In this document: positions 1-8,027 of the stretch, piece after piece | Position numbering within the stretch: position 1 is the first letter of the stretch | Layout of the letters: each line of letters opens with the position of its first letter | Assembly: GCA_002490725.1 (NCBI GenBank) | Contig: DKUN01000016.1 | Location: forward strand, 1-64,000 | Direction of reading: 5' to 3' | Length of the DNA: 64,000 nt | Origin: Porphyromonadaceae bacterium UBA7203 | GTDB lineage: Bacteria; Bacteroidota; Bacteroidia; Bacteroidales; Muribaculaceae | Position numbers and translations under genes: made by a program | The notes under the pieces: model-generated | Told to the model about the DNA's origin: nothing | The model's input: the letters and a program-made list of their open reading frames with translations, nothing else | Databases searched by the model: none

Positions 1-75
1 GTGGTCCCACTTGGGCTTGAACCAAGGACTCCCTGATTATGAGTCAGGTGCTCTAACCGACTGAGCTATAGGACC
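1..75 (-). tRNA. tRNA with anticodon CAU, probably tRNA-Ile2 (alternative: elongator tRNA-Met)
   Basis: A cloverleaf is readable on the minus strand. The acceptor arm GGTCCTA pairs with TGGGACC, the D-arm contains TAGCTCAG, the anticodon stem CCTGA/TCAGG encloses the loop CTCATAA (anticodon CAT), and the T-arm contains GGTTCAAG. The discriminator is A. C4-G69 and C5-G68 together with A37/A38 match the determinants known for the E. coli lysidine synthetase TilS, so tRNA-Ile2 (lysidine-modified CAU) is favoured over elongator Met. It is not the initiator, which would usually lack the 1-72 pair. The 3' CC(A) lies at or beyond the window edge. Confidence 0.93.
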
Positions 76-91
76 GGGGGTTAAAACCGCT

Positions 92-123
92 GCAAAGTTA
101 GTAATTTATTTTGATTTTGCAAA
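92..123 (-). promoter_or_regulatory. Promoter of the CAU tRNA
   Basis: On the minus strand TTTG (complement of 120-123) lies 20 nt before TAACTTTG (complement of 92-99), matching the Bacteroidetes primary sigma consensus. The predicted start would be about 10 nt before the tRNA 5' end. Confidence 0.75.
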
Positions 124-140
124 ATTTTGTTGTAACTTTG
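110..140 (+). promoter_or_regulatory. Promoter of the rho operon
   Basis: TTTG at 110-113, a 19-nt spacer and TAACTTTG at 133-140 match the Bacteroidetes consensus. It interleaves with the divergent tRNA promoter. It leaves an mRNA leader of about 235 nt before the rho start codon. Confidence 0.75.
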
Positions 141-382
141 CAGTGTAAATAGGAATTTATGTTCCTTTATACGTTTATACATTACACGTCTATTCAACTA
201 TTCTGATTCGGGTTTTCTCTCGCTCCATTTCTCCGAAAGCTCTTAAAGGATTTGTTTTCTCAATGTCCTGTCCGAATCTGACACAAGAGCATCCGTCCCT
301 CCCCCCGGCTTAAACCCGCCTCCAGTTCCTCTTTATTGCATGTGTGAGCTTAGCCCGACCAGAGTATGAAATAACAATATTT
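141..382 (+). promoter_or_regulatory. Long rho mRNA leader with a C-rich, G-poor segment
   Basis: About 240 nt separate the promoter from the rho ATG and contain no convincing ORF. The last part (291-330) has 21 C and only 5 G in 40 nt, the composition expected of a Rho loading (rut) site. Autogenous Rho-dependent attenuation in the rho leader is known from E. coli; its operation here is inference from composition and leader length. Confidence 0.4.
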
Positions 383-2434
383 ATGGAAAATTATAAGTTA
401 GAACAACTTGAAAGCATGAGTATCGAGCAGTTGACCGAAATAGCTGCTCAGTACGGCATCACCAAACTTAACACTGCCGACCCTCAACAAATTGCCTTTC
501 AAATCATTGACGAAGCAGCTTTGAGAGCGTCGACCGAAACGCCTGTGAAGCAGCCCAAACAGCGTGGCCGCAAGAGCAAGGATGCGAAGCCTGCCGCCAA
601 GGACGTCAAAGAGACCGATGAAGCCGCGCCTGCCAAAGAGCAGCAGAAAGCCAAAGACCGTAAACCGGACAATGAGTCTACGCCCATAACCACAGATGAA
701 CCGGCTGAAGAAGCGGCCGCAACCAAAGAGCCTAAGCGCCGAGGCCGTAAGTCGAAAGCCGACAAAATGGCGGAATCAGCCGAAAACACATCGGCCGAAA
801 CAACTGATGCTCCGGAGGCCGAGCAGCCTGCTGCCGCCGAGCAACCCGAGCCGCCCAAGAAAAAGCGCGGCCGCAAAAGCAAAGCTGACAAAATAGCCGA
901 GACCGAAGCTAACGAAACAGCCACTGAGGCGTCGGCCGACGGTTCGAAGAACGAACAGTCGAAGCCTGAAACCGCCGACAGCAAAAACAATAACGACGAC
1001 CAATCGCAAGATAACGCCGCTAACAACAATAATCAGCAGCAGCGCCGTGACTTCCGTCCGCGTCCTGACTCTCCGCTGAGCGAGTTCTTCCCGGCCGGGC
1101 GCCATGCCGGCAAGCAGTTCAAGCCCCGTTCCGAGCGTGAGCGCGAAGAAGATGCCGCCCGCGAGGCCCAAGCTGCTGAAGCAGCAGCTAACGCGCCCGT
1201 AATTCTGGCCGAACCAGGCCAGCAGCAATTCCAGGGCAAAAAGAATAAGTTCGACCGCCGCAACAACCAGCAGAATCCCCAGCAGCAGCGCGCCAATGAA
1301 GTGACTGCCAGATTCGACGGCGTCATTGCAACAGAAGGCGTGCTCGAAATCGACCCACAGGGTCACGGCTTCCTGCGCTCGAGCGACTATAACTATATGC
1401 CGTCGCCCGATGACGTATTGCTATCGCAGCAGCAAATCAAACAATACGGCCTTAAAACTGGCGACGTGGTGCAGGGCCGTGTGCGTCCACCCCACGAAGG
1501 CGAAAAATACTACCCTCTGACCGAAATCATTGGCGTCAACGGCCGCGACCCGCGTTTTCTGCGCGACCGTCAGAACTTTGAGCACCTGACACCTCTCTTC
1601 CCCGACGAAAAATTCCGTCTTTGCGGTTCTCCGTTCACAACGAATCTGTCAACCCGCGTGGTCGACATGTTCGCTCCAATCGGCAAGGGTCAGCGCGCAC
1701 TGATCGTTGCGCCCCCCAAAACCGGTAAGACCATTCTCTTAAAGGATATTGCCAACGCCATTGCCGAGAATCATCCTGAAACATACATTATGATTCTGCT
1801 CATCGACGAGCGCCCCGAAGAGGTGACCGACATGAAGCGCACGGTCAACGCCGAAGTTATCGCGTCAACATTTGACGAACCGGCCGACCACCACGTAAAA
1901 ATCGCCGGCATTGTGCTCGAAAAGGCCAAACGCATGGTTGAAAGCGGCCACGATGTCGTAATTCTGCTCGACTCTATTACTCGCCTGGCGCGCGCCTACA
2001 ATACCGTCGCTCCCGGCTCGGGCAAGATTCTTTCAGGCGGCGTCGACGCCAATGCCCTCCAGAAGCCCAAGCGCTTTTTCGGCGCGGCCCGCAACATCGA
2101 AAACGGCGGCTCGCTCACCATTATCGCCACGGCGCTGACCGAAACCTCCTCGAAGATGGATGAAGTGATTTTCGAAGAATTCAAAGGTACGGGCAACATG
2201 GAGCTGCAGCTCGACCGCAAACTCTCAAACAAGCGCATCTTCCCCGCAGTCGACATCATGGCGTCGTCGACCCGTCGCGACGACCTGCTCCTGCCAAAGG
2301 AAACCGTCAGCCGCATGTGGATTCTGCGCCGCTTCCTGAGCGACCGCAACTCAATCGAAGCCATGGAGTTCATCAAGGACCGTATGGAGCGCACCCAGAG
2401 CAACGACGAACTGCTGCGCACCATGGGCGACTAA
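383..2434 (+). CDS. rho: Transcription termination factor Rho with long disordered insertion
   Basis: Rho is a hexameric RNA-dependent ATPase/helicase that ends transcription. The ATG at 383 gives 683 aa; an in-frame GTG at 344 would add 13 unlikely residues. Residues 1-50 form the Rho N-terminal domain. About residues 55-310 are a charged, low-complexity stretch rich in A/E/K/N/Q with the basic motif RGRKSK at about 61, 120 and 162. The RNA-binding cold-shock-like domain starts near 313 (GHGFLR). The P-loop PPKTGKT is near 443 and the Walker B segment VVILLD near 525. E. coli Rho has about 419 residues, so the extra length is essentially the insertion, a feature known in Bacteroidetes and linked to condensate formation in B. 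thetaiotaomicron. First gene of a rho-rbfA-lolC-like operon. Confidence 0.97.
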   Translation: MENYKLEQLESMSIEQLTEIAAQYGITKLNTADPQQIAFQIIDEAALRASTETPVKQPKQRGRKSKDAKPAAKDVKETDEAAPAKEQQKAKDRKPDNESTPITTDEPAEEAAATKEPKRRGRKSKADKMAESAENTSAETTDAPEAEQPAAAEQPEPPKKKRGRKSKADKIAETEANETATEASADGSKNEQSKPETADSKNNNDDQSQDNAANNNNQQQRRDFRPRPDSPLSEFFPAGRHAGKQFKPRSEREREEDAAREAQAAEAAANAPVILAEPGQQQFQGKKNKFDRRNNQQNPQQQRANEVTARFDGVIATEGVLEIDPQGHGFLRSSDYNYMPSPDDVLLSQQQIKQYGLKTGDVVQGRVRPPHEGEKYYPLTEIIGVNGRDPRFLRDRQNFEHLTPLFPDEKFRLCGSPFTTNLSTRVVDMFAPIGKGQRALIVAPPKTGKTILLKDIANAIAENHPETYIMILLIDERPEEVTDMKRTVNAEVIASTFDEPADHHVKIAGIVLEKAKRMVESGHDVVILLDSITRLARAYNTVAPGSGKILSGGVDANALQKPKRFFGAARNIENGGSLTIIATALTETSSKMDEVIFEEFKGTGNMELQLDRKLSNKRIFPAVDIMASSTRRDDLLLPKETVSRMWILRRFLSDRNSIEAMEFIKDRMERTQSNDELLRTMGD

Positions 2435-2496
2435 ACAGCCTGCCCCCGCCGGGCGTTAAACATCTGAACGCCTACCAACATTCTAAAACGAAAGTT

Positions 2497-2847
2497 ATGG
2501 AAACAACCCGCCAAGCCAAAATATCCCGCCTGCTCCAGAAGGAGCTGAGCGAAATTTTCCGCCGCGAAACCGCCAAGATGGGCAATGCCCTGGTTACGGT
2601 GAGCTCCGTCAAGGTGTCGCCCGACCTGAGCATTGCAAAAGCCTACCTGTCGGTTTTCCCCTCCGAACTCGCGACCGAACTGATCAAGAATGTCAACAAG
2701 CAGTCAAAGACCATCCGCTATGAACTGGCCAGGGTGACGCGCTTTCAACTGCGTCGCTGCCCCGAGCTGCAGTTCTATCTCGACGACTCGATCGACTATC
2801 TCGAAAACATCGACCGCCTGCTCGGCGAAAAACCCGCTGCTGAGTAA
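2497..2847 (+). CDS. rbfA: 30S ribosome-binding factor RbfA
   Basis: RbfA binds the 30S subunit and helps late maturation of 16S rRNA. The ATG at 2497 (METTRQAKIS) is preferred to an upstream in-frame start at 2317, which would overlap the end of rho and add 60 unrelated residues. The 116-aa length suits the family. The KH-like fold is suggested by the pattern KISRLLQKELSEIF followed by VTVSSVKVSPDLS and an ending with the typical segment ELQFYLDDSIDY. It lies 62 nt after rho, and its stop codon abuts the start of the next gene. Confidence 0.95.
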   Translation: METTRQAKISRLLQKELSEIFRRETAKMGNALVTVSSVKVSPDLSIAKAYLSVFPSELATELIKNVNKQSKTIRYELARVTRFQLRRCPELQFYLDDSIDYLENIDRLLGEKPAAE

Positions 2848-4044
2848 TTGGCTCTCGACCTGCGCATAGCGCTGCGCTATCTCTTCGCGCCCAAATCGCA
2901 CTCGGCCGTCAACATCATATCGATGGTGGCCATGGCCGGAATCGCCCTGGCCACTACCGCTATGGTAGTGGTCATGAGCGTGTTTAACGGCTTCCACTCA
3001 CTGATTGCATCGCGGATGTCGGAACTCGACCCGCCGCTGTCGGCCATCGCCATCGAGGGCAAAACCCTTGCCATGGCAGACTCACTCTGTGCCGCCCTCG
3101 AGACCGACCCGGCCATCGCCGCCGCCGAACCCGTAATCGAAGAGCGGGCGCTTGCCGTCTACAACGGACGTCAGGCAGCAATCAGACTGCGCGGAATCAC
3201 CCCCGCCCTCTATCCCCGTTTCGACACCATCTGCCCTGTCGGCACGCCATGGAACGACTACTATCCAGGCGTCAGCCCCGCAGTGGTCAGCGTCGGCGTA
3301 GCCAACGGGCTCGAACTCCCTATCGCGTCCGAACACCTGCTGGGCATCTACCTGCCCCGCCGCATCGGGCGCATCAATCCGGCCAATCCTATGGCATCGT
3401 TCCGCACGGATTCAGTAGCTCCGACGGCCGTCTACGTGCTCAACCAGCCCGAACTCGACGCCGACGTCGTCTACGCCCCCCTGCCGCTGGTCAGCAACCT
3501 GCTGCAGCTCGACAACGAGGCAACCGCAATCTACATCTATCCACAATCGTCTGAAAACGAGGCCCGCCAGGCGGCCACCCGGATTCTCGGACCGACAGCC
3601 CGGGTCATGAGCCTCATTGAAAGCCAAAGCGCCACATTTCAGATTGTCAACATGGAAAAATGGATGACATTCATGCTACTCGGATTCATTCTGATAATCG
3701 CATCGTTCAATGTCATTTCATCGCTCTCGCTGCTGATTATCGAAAAAGAATCCAATGCCGCGGCCCTGCTCGCTATCGGAGCCACACCCGCCCGCATACG
3801 CAACATATACCGCATTGAGGGTCTGCTCATTACCGCAGCCGGCACCCTCATCGGCATCGTAGCAGGCACTCTGCTCAGCATCGGCCAGGAACTCTACGGA
3901 TGGATAAAACTGGCCGGTAACGAAGCCACTCTGACAATCACCTCTTACCCGGTCGAATTCCATGCGGCCGACCTTATAGCCGTCAGCCTGCTGTCACTGT
4001 CGGTCGGCTTCCTCACCGTTATGATAGCCACCGGCCGGCGCTGA
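2848..4044 (+). CDS. LolC/LolE-type lipoprotein-releasing ABC transporter permease
   Basis: This is a 398-aa inner-membrane permease of the LolCDE/FtsX (MacB) type, expected to help release outer-membrane lipoproteins from the inner membrane. An N-terminal helix (about residues 22-47, within HSAVNIISMVAMAGIALA), a periplasmic domain of about 220 residues, and three C-terminal helices from about 270 are readable; the last ends just before the C-terminus. The start is a TTG directly after the rbfA stop (TAATTG); the next ATG would remove the cytoplasmic amphipathic segment, so TTG is favoured, implying translational coupling. No ATPase (LolD) gene is adjacent. Confidence 0.88.
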   Translation: MALDLRIALRYLFAPKSHSAVNIISMVAMAGIALATTAMVVVMSVFNGFHSLIASRMSELDPPLSAIAIEGKTLAMADSLCAALETDPAIAAAEPVIEERALAVYNGRQAAIRLRGITPALYPRFDTICPVGTPWNDYYPGVSPAVVSVGVANGLELPIASEHLLGIYLPRRIGRINPANPMASFRTDSVAPTAVYVLNQPELDADVVYAPLPLVSNLLQLDNEATAIYIYPQSSENEARQAATRILGPTARVMSLIESQSATFQIVNMEKWMTFMLLGFILIIASFNVISSLSLLIIEKESNAAALLAIGATPARIRNIYRIEGLLITAAGTLIGIVAGTLLSIGQELYGWIKLAGNEATLTITSYPVEFHAADLIAVSLLSLSVGFLTVMIATGRR

Positions 4045-4061
4045 ATTCCTCCCGCTTCACA

Positions 4062-4814
4062 ATGTCAAGCCCCATTACCTCATGCAGCGAACTCGAAGCT
4101 CGAATCAGCGAGCTTGGCTTCCTGCCCATGTTTCGCAACTCGCTGCGCGGATTCTCGGTCGAAGAGATGGTTGATCCGCGCCTTTGGTTTAATCCTGACG
4201 AAGATGGCCCATGGGAGTGGAAAGGCCCGATAATCCGGTCGCAGCAATGTGCCTACGGCAAATTTTTCGGCAACAAGGCCTGCTACATTGACCGCCGCTT
4301 CCTCCCCGACTTCATCAATGTGCGCCGTGCAGTGTCAAGGCGCCCGTCATCACAGACAGACGAATTCGGCCTGAGCCAACAAAGCGTGCTCAGCGCCGTA
4401 ACCGAGCTCGAAACCGTCCGGTCCGACGAACTCAAAAAATCACTCGGGCTGTCGCGCCCGTGCCGTCGCACCGCTTTCGATCCCGTAGACCTGCTCGCCG
4501 CCCCTATATCAGCCTCCCTCCTGTCGAAAGGGCGGTCAAGAGTCGACAAACTGCTGTCAGACCTTATGATGCAGACGCGCATCGTTATCAGCGACTTCGA
4601 ATATCAGAAATCGCGCACCGGCAAGCCATATGGCTGGGGGCTGGCATGCTACACCACCCCCGAAGCCTTTTTCGGCACCGACGCAATCGATTCGCACGGC
4701 AAGACGCCCGACCAATCAGCGGAATCGCTGCTCGAATGGCTCGTCAACGTCGTCAGCTCCACCATCGGCAAAAGTGTTGCACCGGCCCGTGTCCGTGGCC
4801 TATTCGGTATTTAG
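4062..4814 (+). CDS. AlkZ-related conserved protein (tentative)
   Basis: This 250-aa soluble protein resembles the Bacteroidales proteins usually annotated as AlkZ-related. Readable features are a segment WEWKGPIIRSQQCAYGKFF near residue 50, an ISFVR-like ELKKSLGL segment that could be a winged-helix element near 125, and an ending with ESLLEWL. AlkZ/YcaQ proteins are DNA glycosylases that unhook interstrand crosslinks, but this protein is shorter and I cannot identify the QxQ catalytic motif, so a repair role is not established. It follows the LolC-like gene by 17 nt. Its last 62 nt overlap the 3' end of the convergent thiD. Confidence 0.55.
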   Translation: MSSPITSCSELEARISELGFLPMFRNSLRGFSVEEMVDPRLWFNPDEDGPWEWKGPIIRSQQCAYGKFFGNKACYIDRRFLPDFINVRRAVSRRPSSQTDEFGLSQQSVLSAVTELETVRSDELKKSLGLSRPCRRTAFDPVDLLAAPISASLLSKGRSRVDKLLSDLMMQTRIVISDFEYQKSRTGKPYGWGLACYTTPEAFFGTDAIDSHGKTPDQSAESLLEWLVNVVSSTIGKSVAPARVRGLFGI

Positions 4815-5574
4815 CTCCTGCGGCGATAGCCTCCGAAATATAATCTTTGGCGCCGCGGGCGGCATCGTTGAGCGAGGCGCCGCGGGCAAGCATCGCCGCT
4901 AAGGCCGACGAGAGCGTGCAGCCGGTGCCGTGGGTGTTGACCGTGGGCAGGCGCTCCGACTCCAGAAACAGCATGTCGTCGCTCTCGGCATTAAAAAACA
5001 CATCAATCAGCCGGGCATCGCTCAAATGACCGGCCTTAAGAAACACGCTCACCCCGCCACAAGCCGCCGAAAGCGCCCGCGCAAATGCCGGCAGGTCGGC
5101 CTGACCGTCAATGCGGCGTCCAAGCAGCATCTCGGCCTCGGGAATATTCGGTGTGATGACGCGTGCCCGCGGAATGAGCACCTCACGCAGCGCACCTACG
5201 GCATCCGCCTCGAGCAGCGCGTCGCCCGAGGTAGCAACCATTACCGGATCGAGCACAATGTCGGTCAGCGACTGATAATCATCGAGCGTGCGCCTCACAG
5301 CCTCAATAAGCTCAGCCGAGTGGAGCATGCCGATTTTGACCGCATCGGCGCCAATATCGTCCAGACACGAACGAATCTGCCCCTCCACAAACCCGACAGG
5401 AACAGGATGCACACCGGTGACGCCGACCGTATTCTCGTCAACTACCGCCACGATTGCACTCATGCCGTAGCAGCCAAGCGCTGAAAACGTCTTCAAATCA
5501 GCCTGAATGCCCGCTCCACCGCTCGGGTCGCTGCCCGCAATGGTCAAGCAGCGACGATATGTCAGATTTTCCAT
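4753..5574 (-). CDS. thiD: Hydroxymethylpyrimidine/phosphomethylpyrimidine kinase ThiD
   Basis: ThiD phosphorylates HMP to HMP-P and HMP-PP, the pyrimidine half of thiamin. The protein has 273 aa with the ribokinase-fold start IAGSDPSGGAGIQADLKTF, the segment VLDPVMVATSGD and the C-terminal anion-hole motif NTHGTGCTLSSA. It is the last gene of the thiamin operon and its first 13 nt overlap the end of tenA. Its C-terminal 20 or so residues are encoded across the overlap with the convergent gene ending at 4814; the tail (HGPVQHFCRWWS) is unusual and could be a lineage-specific extension. Confidence 0.95.
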   Translation of the reverse strand: MENLTYRRCLTIAGSDPSGGAGIQADLKTFSALGCYGMSAIVAVVDENTVGVTGVHPVPVGFVEGQIRSCLDDIGADAVKIGMLHSAELIEAVRRTLDDYQSLTDIVLDPVMVATSGDALLEADAVGALREVLIPRARVITPNIPEAEMLLGRRIDGQADLPAFARALSAACGGVSVFLKAGHLSDARLIDVFFNAESDDMLFLESERLPTVNTHGTGCTLSSALAAMLARGASLNDAARGAKDYISEAIAAGAKYRIGHGHGPVQHFCRWWS

Positions 5575-6215
5575 TGTTCGAGATTATAAGCACTATCCCA
5601 GAACATCCATTCCAGCCTGGTGCAGGTTTTGAATATTTCAGTCATTTCGGCCCTGACAGCATCGGTAGCACCATCGGCCAGGCGGTCGCATATGTCTATA
5701 TAACGTTGCGTCGCCTCGGCAAACGTCGGGTCGCCATAAGTCTTTATCCACCTTGCATAAGGGTTGGAATCCACGCTGTCGCCACACTGTTCGAGAATGC
5801 TGCGCCCCACCCGTTCATAAACCCAGAAGCAGGGCAACAGGGAGGCTGCCTCGACCTCGACGGGCCTGAATGCCTGAGACTCTTCGACCGCAGTGTAGAG
5901 CATACATGTCGGCGACATTGCCGGTAACGGCGCCCCGCCGAGAAACGACTCGTGCAGCGCGGCCTCGACCGCAATGCCGTCTGACGCGAAACGCATCATC
6001 GCATCTATGTCAGCCCGATTGTCGAGCCTCGAGCCCACATGAGCCAGCACCTTGCAGTAGCGGCCCAGATAAAGCGCGTCCTGGCTGAGATAAAACAAAA
6101 ACTTACTGCGGTCGAGTGTGCCCGCAACAAGGCCGGTCACAAAAGGATGGCTGAGAATCTGCCTGTAAACGGGCTCGACTGCACGCCAGGCCTGTTCGCT
6201 CCATTTTTCTTTCAT
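5562..6215 (-). CDS. tenA: Thiaminase II / aminopyrimidine aminohydrolase TenA
   Basis: TenA hydrolyses aminomethyl-HMP from degraded thiamin to HMP, a salvage reaction. The 217-aa protein has the all-alpha heme-oxygenase-like fold pattern: HPFVTGLVAGTLDRSKFLFYLSQD near the N-terminus, the YxxW segment NPYARWIKTYGDP, and an ending with EWMFWDSAY typical of the family. Its start overlaps thiF by 4 nt (ATGA). In an operon that lacks thiC, TenA and ThiD would form an HMP supply route by salvage; this is inference. Confidence 0.93.
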   Translation of the reverse strand: MKEKWSEQAWRAVEPVYRQILSHPFVTGLVAGTLDRSKFLFYLSQDALYLGRYCKVLAHVGSRLDNRADIDAMMRFASDGIAVEAALHESFLGGAPLPAMSPTCMLYTAVEESQAFRPVEVEAASLLPCFWVYERVGRSILEQCGDSVDSNPYARWIKTYGDPTFAEATQRYIDICDRLADGATDAVRAEMTEIFKTCTRLEWMFWDSAYNLEQWKI

Positions 6216-6901
6216 AATTCTATAGTTTGAAAATTCATTGTCAGCAAATCGGCGGTAAAAAGCCGGCCGGCAAGCGCAGGCTTGCTTCCGGCAAGAATCT
6301 TTATGGCCTCGGCCGCCTCAACCGAGCCCACCACACCCGGTGTAGGGCCCATGACAGCCCCCGACGACGCCGGCTCGCCGCCCAGCGACTCCCGGTCGGG
6401 GAAAAGCGAATCATAGCGGTGTAGCCCGTTGAAAACCGATACCATCCCGCCGTAACCGCTTATAGCACCGAACACCCATGTCTTGCCGAGCTCCGCACAC
6501 ACATCGTCAATCATGAACCGCGTGGCATAATTGTCGCAACAGTCAACCACAAGATCGTAACAGGCAATTAGTTCGCGCACATTCTCAGGAATCAGCCCCT
6601 GAGGGTGAAGCTCAAAACGGCAATGCGGAGCCACAGCCGCCAACCGCTCGCGCGCGGCTTCGCACTTGGAACGGCCAACATCGCCGTCAGCATAGAGCAG
6701 CTGCCGGTGCAGATTCGTTTCCGAAACGCTATCGGCATCTGCCAGACCGATGCGGCCCACTCCGGCCCCGGCAAGATAGAGCGCCACAGGGCATCCGAGC
6801 CCTCCGAGCCCGACAATCAGCACCGACGACTCCATCAGCCGCCTCTGGCCCGTCTCGCCGATTTCAGCGAGCATCATCTGGCGTGAATATCTGCTCAACA
6901 T
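6212..6901 (-). CDS. thiF: ThiF/MoeB/HesA-type adenylyltransferase for ThiS
   Basis: ThiF adenylates the C-terminal glycine of ThiS before sulfur transfer. The 229-aa protein has RYSRQMMLAEIGETGQ at the N-terminus, the nucleotide-binding motif GLGGLGCP near residue 30, the D-N-RQ segment NLHRQLLY, and DCCDNYATR in the E1 core. Unlike most ThiF/MoeB proteins it has no Cys pair at the usual zinc positions: SLFPD replaces CLFPD, and no CxxC follows near the C-terminus. The 7-nt overlap with thiH and 4-nt overlap with tenA mark it as part of the operon. Confidence 0.92.
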   Translation of the reverse strand: MLSRYSRQMMLAEIGETGQRRLMESSVLIVGLGGLGCPVALYLAGAGVGRIGLADADSVSETNLHRQLLYADGDVGRSKCEAARERLAAVAPHCRFELHPQGLIPENVRELIACYDLVVDCCDNYATRFMIDDVCAELGKTWVFGAISGYGGMVSVFNGLHRYDSLFPDRESLGGEPASSGAVMGPTPGVVGSVEAAEAIKILAGSKPALAGRLFTADLLTMNFQTIEL

Positions 6902-8010
6902 CGGTCAAAGATTTCATCCCAGTCTTTCCAAACCACTTCCTGACCGGCGCGGCGTATGGCGTCGGCCACCTCCGACGGAGTGCGTTCGTCCGACACGGCA
7001 AACTGCTCAAGCGCCTGCGGATAAGTGTAATATCCGCCCGGCTCGGTCTTCGAGCCCGCACTGAGCGACGTTGCACCGAGAGCGCATATATGGTCGCGAA
7101 ACACGGGCAACTCGCGCGTTGACACCGAGATATCCACGTCATGGTCGAATATGCGAAACGCAAACGTCAGCTGCGCCAGTTCGCGATCACTCATAATGAC
7201 ATTGGGCTGATAACCGCTGGCCGACGCGCGCATTCGCGGAAAGTTAACGCTATAGCGCGTTCTCCAGTACTTCTTGCGGAGATAGAGCAGATGGCGGGCC
7301 ATCATGGTGACGTCGGTGCGCCAGTCTTCAAGACCGATCAGCACTCCCATGCCGATTTTGTGGACGCCGGCCTGCCCCATGCGGTCAAAGCCGTTTACAC
7401 GCCATTCGAAATCGCTCTTCTGCCCTGCCGGATGATAAACCTTGTATCGTTCGCGATGATAGGTTTCCTGAAAACAGACAACCCCGTTCAGGCCTTCGCT
7501 CACCAGCGTCGAATAGCCCTCGGCCGAAAGCGGCATCACTTCGACCGACATGTTGCTGAAATAAGGGCGACATACCTGCAGCGCACGCGCCAGATAATCA
7601 ACCCCGGCCTTGCGCGGATTTTCGCCGGTAACCAGTAGCAGATTCTCAAACGGGCCGAGGCGCTTGATGGCCTTGCATTCGTCTTCTATCTGCTCGGGAG
7701 TCAGAATCACGCGCTCAAACTTGTTGTGGCAGTTAAAGCCGCAATACACACAGCTATTTGAACACGAGTTGGTTATATACATCGGGATATACATCGACAC
7801 GGTCTTGCCGAAGCGTTCACGCGTCAGAGCGCGGCTACGGGCGGCCATCTGCTCGAGATAAGGAGCGGCCGCGGGCGAAATGAGCGCCATAAAGCCGTCG
7901 ACACCCGGCCTGGGAGAAGCCAGCGCGCGACGCACGTCGGCGTCGGTCATAGATTGAATCCGTGCAGTCGTTTCCTGCCAGTCAAACTTCAGGAGTTCGT
8001 CACTAAACAT
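6895..8010 (-). CDS. thiH: 2-iminoacetate synthase ThiH (radical SAM)
   Basis: ThiH splits tyrosine into p-cresol and dehydroglycine (2-iminoacetate), the C2-N donor of the thiazole ring in anaerobes. The 371-aa protein has the radical SAM triad CSNSCVYC (C83, C87, C90), the GENP-like SAM segment (LLLVTGENPRK), and the C-terminal ThiH-associated segment with MFAF-like LTFAFRIFDHDVDISVSTRE. The usual Bacteroides gene order places thiC just before thiH; here only 17 nt separate it from thiG. Confidence 0.95.
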   Translation of the reverse strand: MFSDELLKFDWQETTARIQSMTDADVRRALASPRPGVDGFMALISPAAAPYLEQMAARSRALTRERFGKTVSMYIPMYITNSCSNSCVYCGFNCHNKFERVILTPEQIEDECKAIKRLGPFENLLLVTGENPRKAGVDYLARALQVCRPYFSNMSVEVMPLSAEGYSTLVSEGLNGVVCFQETYHRERYKVYHPAGQKSDFEWRVNGFDRMGQAGVHKIGMGVLIGLEDWRTDVTMMARHLLYLRKKYWRTRYSVNFPRMRASASGYQPNVIMSDRELAQLTFAFRIFDHDVDISVSTRELPVFRDHICALGATSLSAGSKTEPGGYYTYPQALEQFAVSDERTPSEVADAIRRAGQEVVWKDWDEIFDRC

Positions 8011-8027
8011 ATGTATCGTGCCGTAAA

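Noticed and set aside
1..75. Initiator tRNA-Met
   Set aside because: The acceptor has a normal first base pair (G1-C72) and no GGG/CCC anticodon-stem feature; it is an elongator-type CAU tRNA.
570..890. Short direct repeats (RGRKSK coding units) considered as a CRISPR or minisatellite
   Set aside because: The repeats are in the rho reading frame, irregularly spaced and differ at synonymous sites; they are protein repeats. No CRISPR array is present.
2317..2496. Upstream start for rbfA overlapping rho
   Set aside because: The extra 60 residues are the out-of-frame reading of the rho 3' end; RbfA normally begins near METTRQ.
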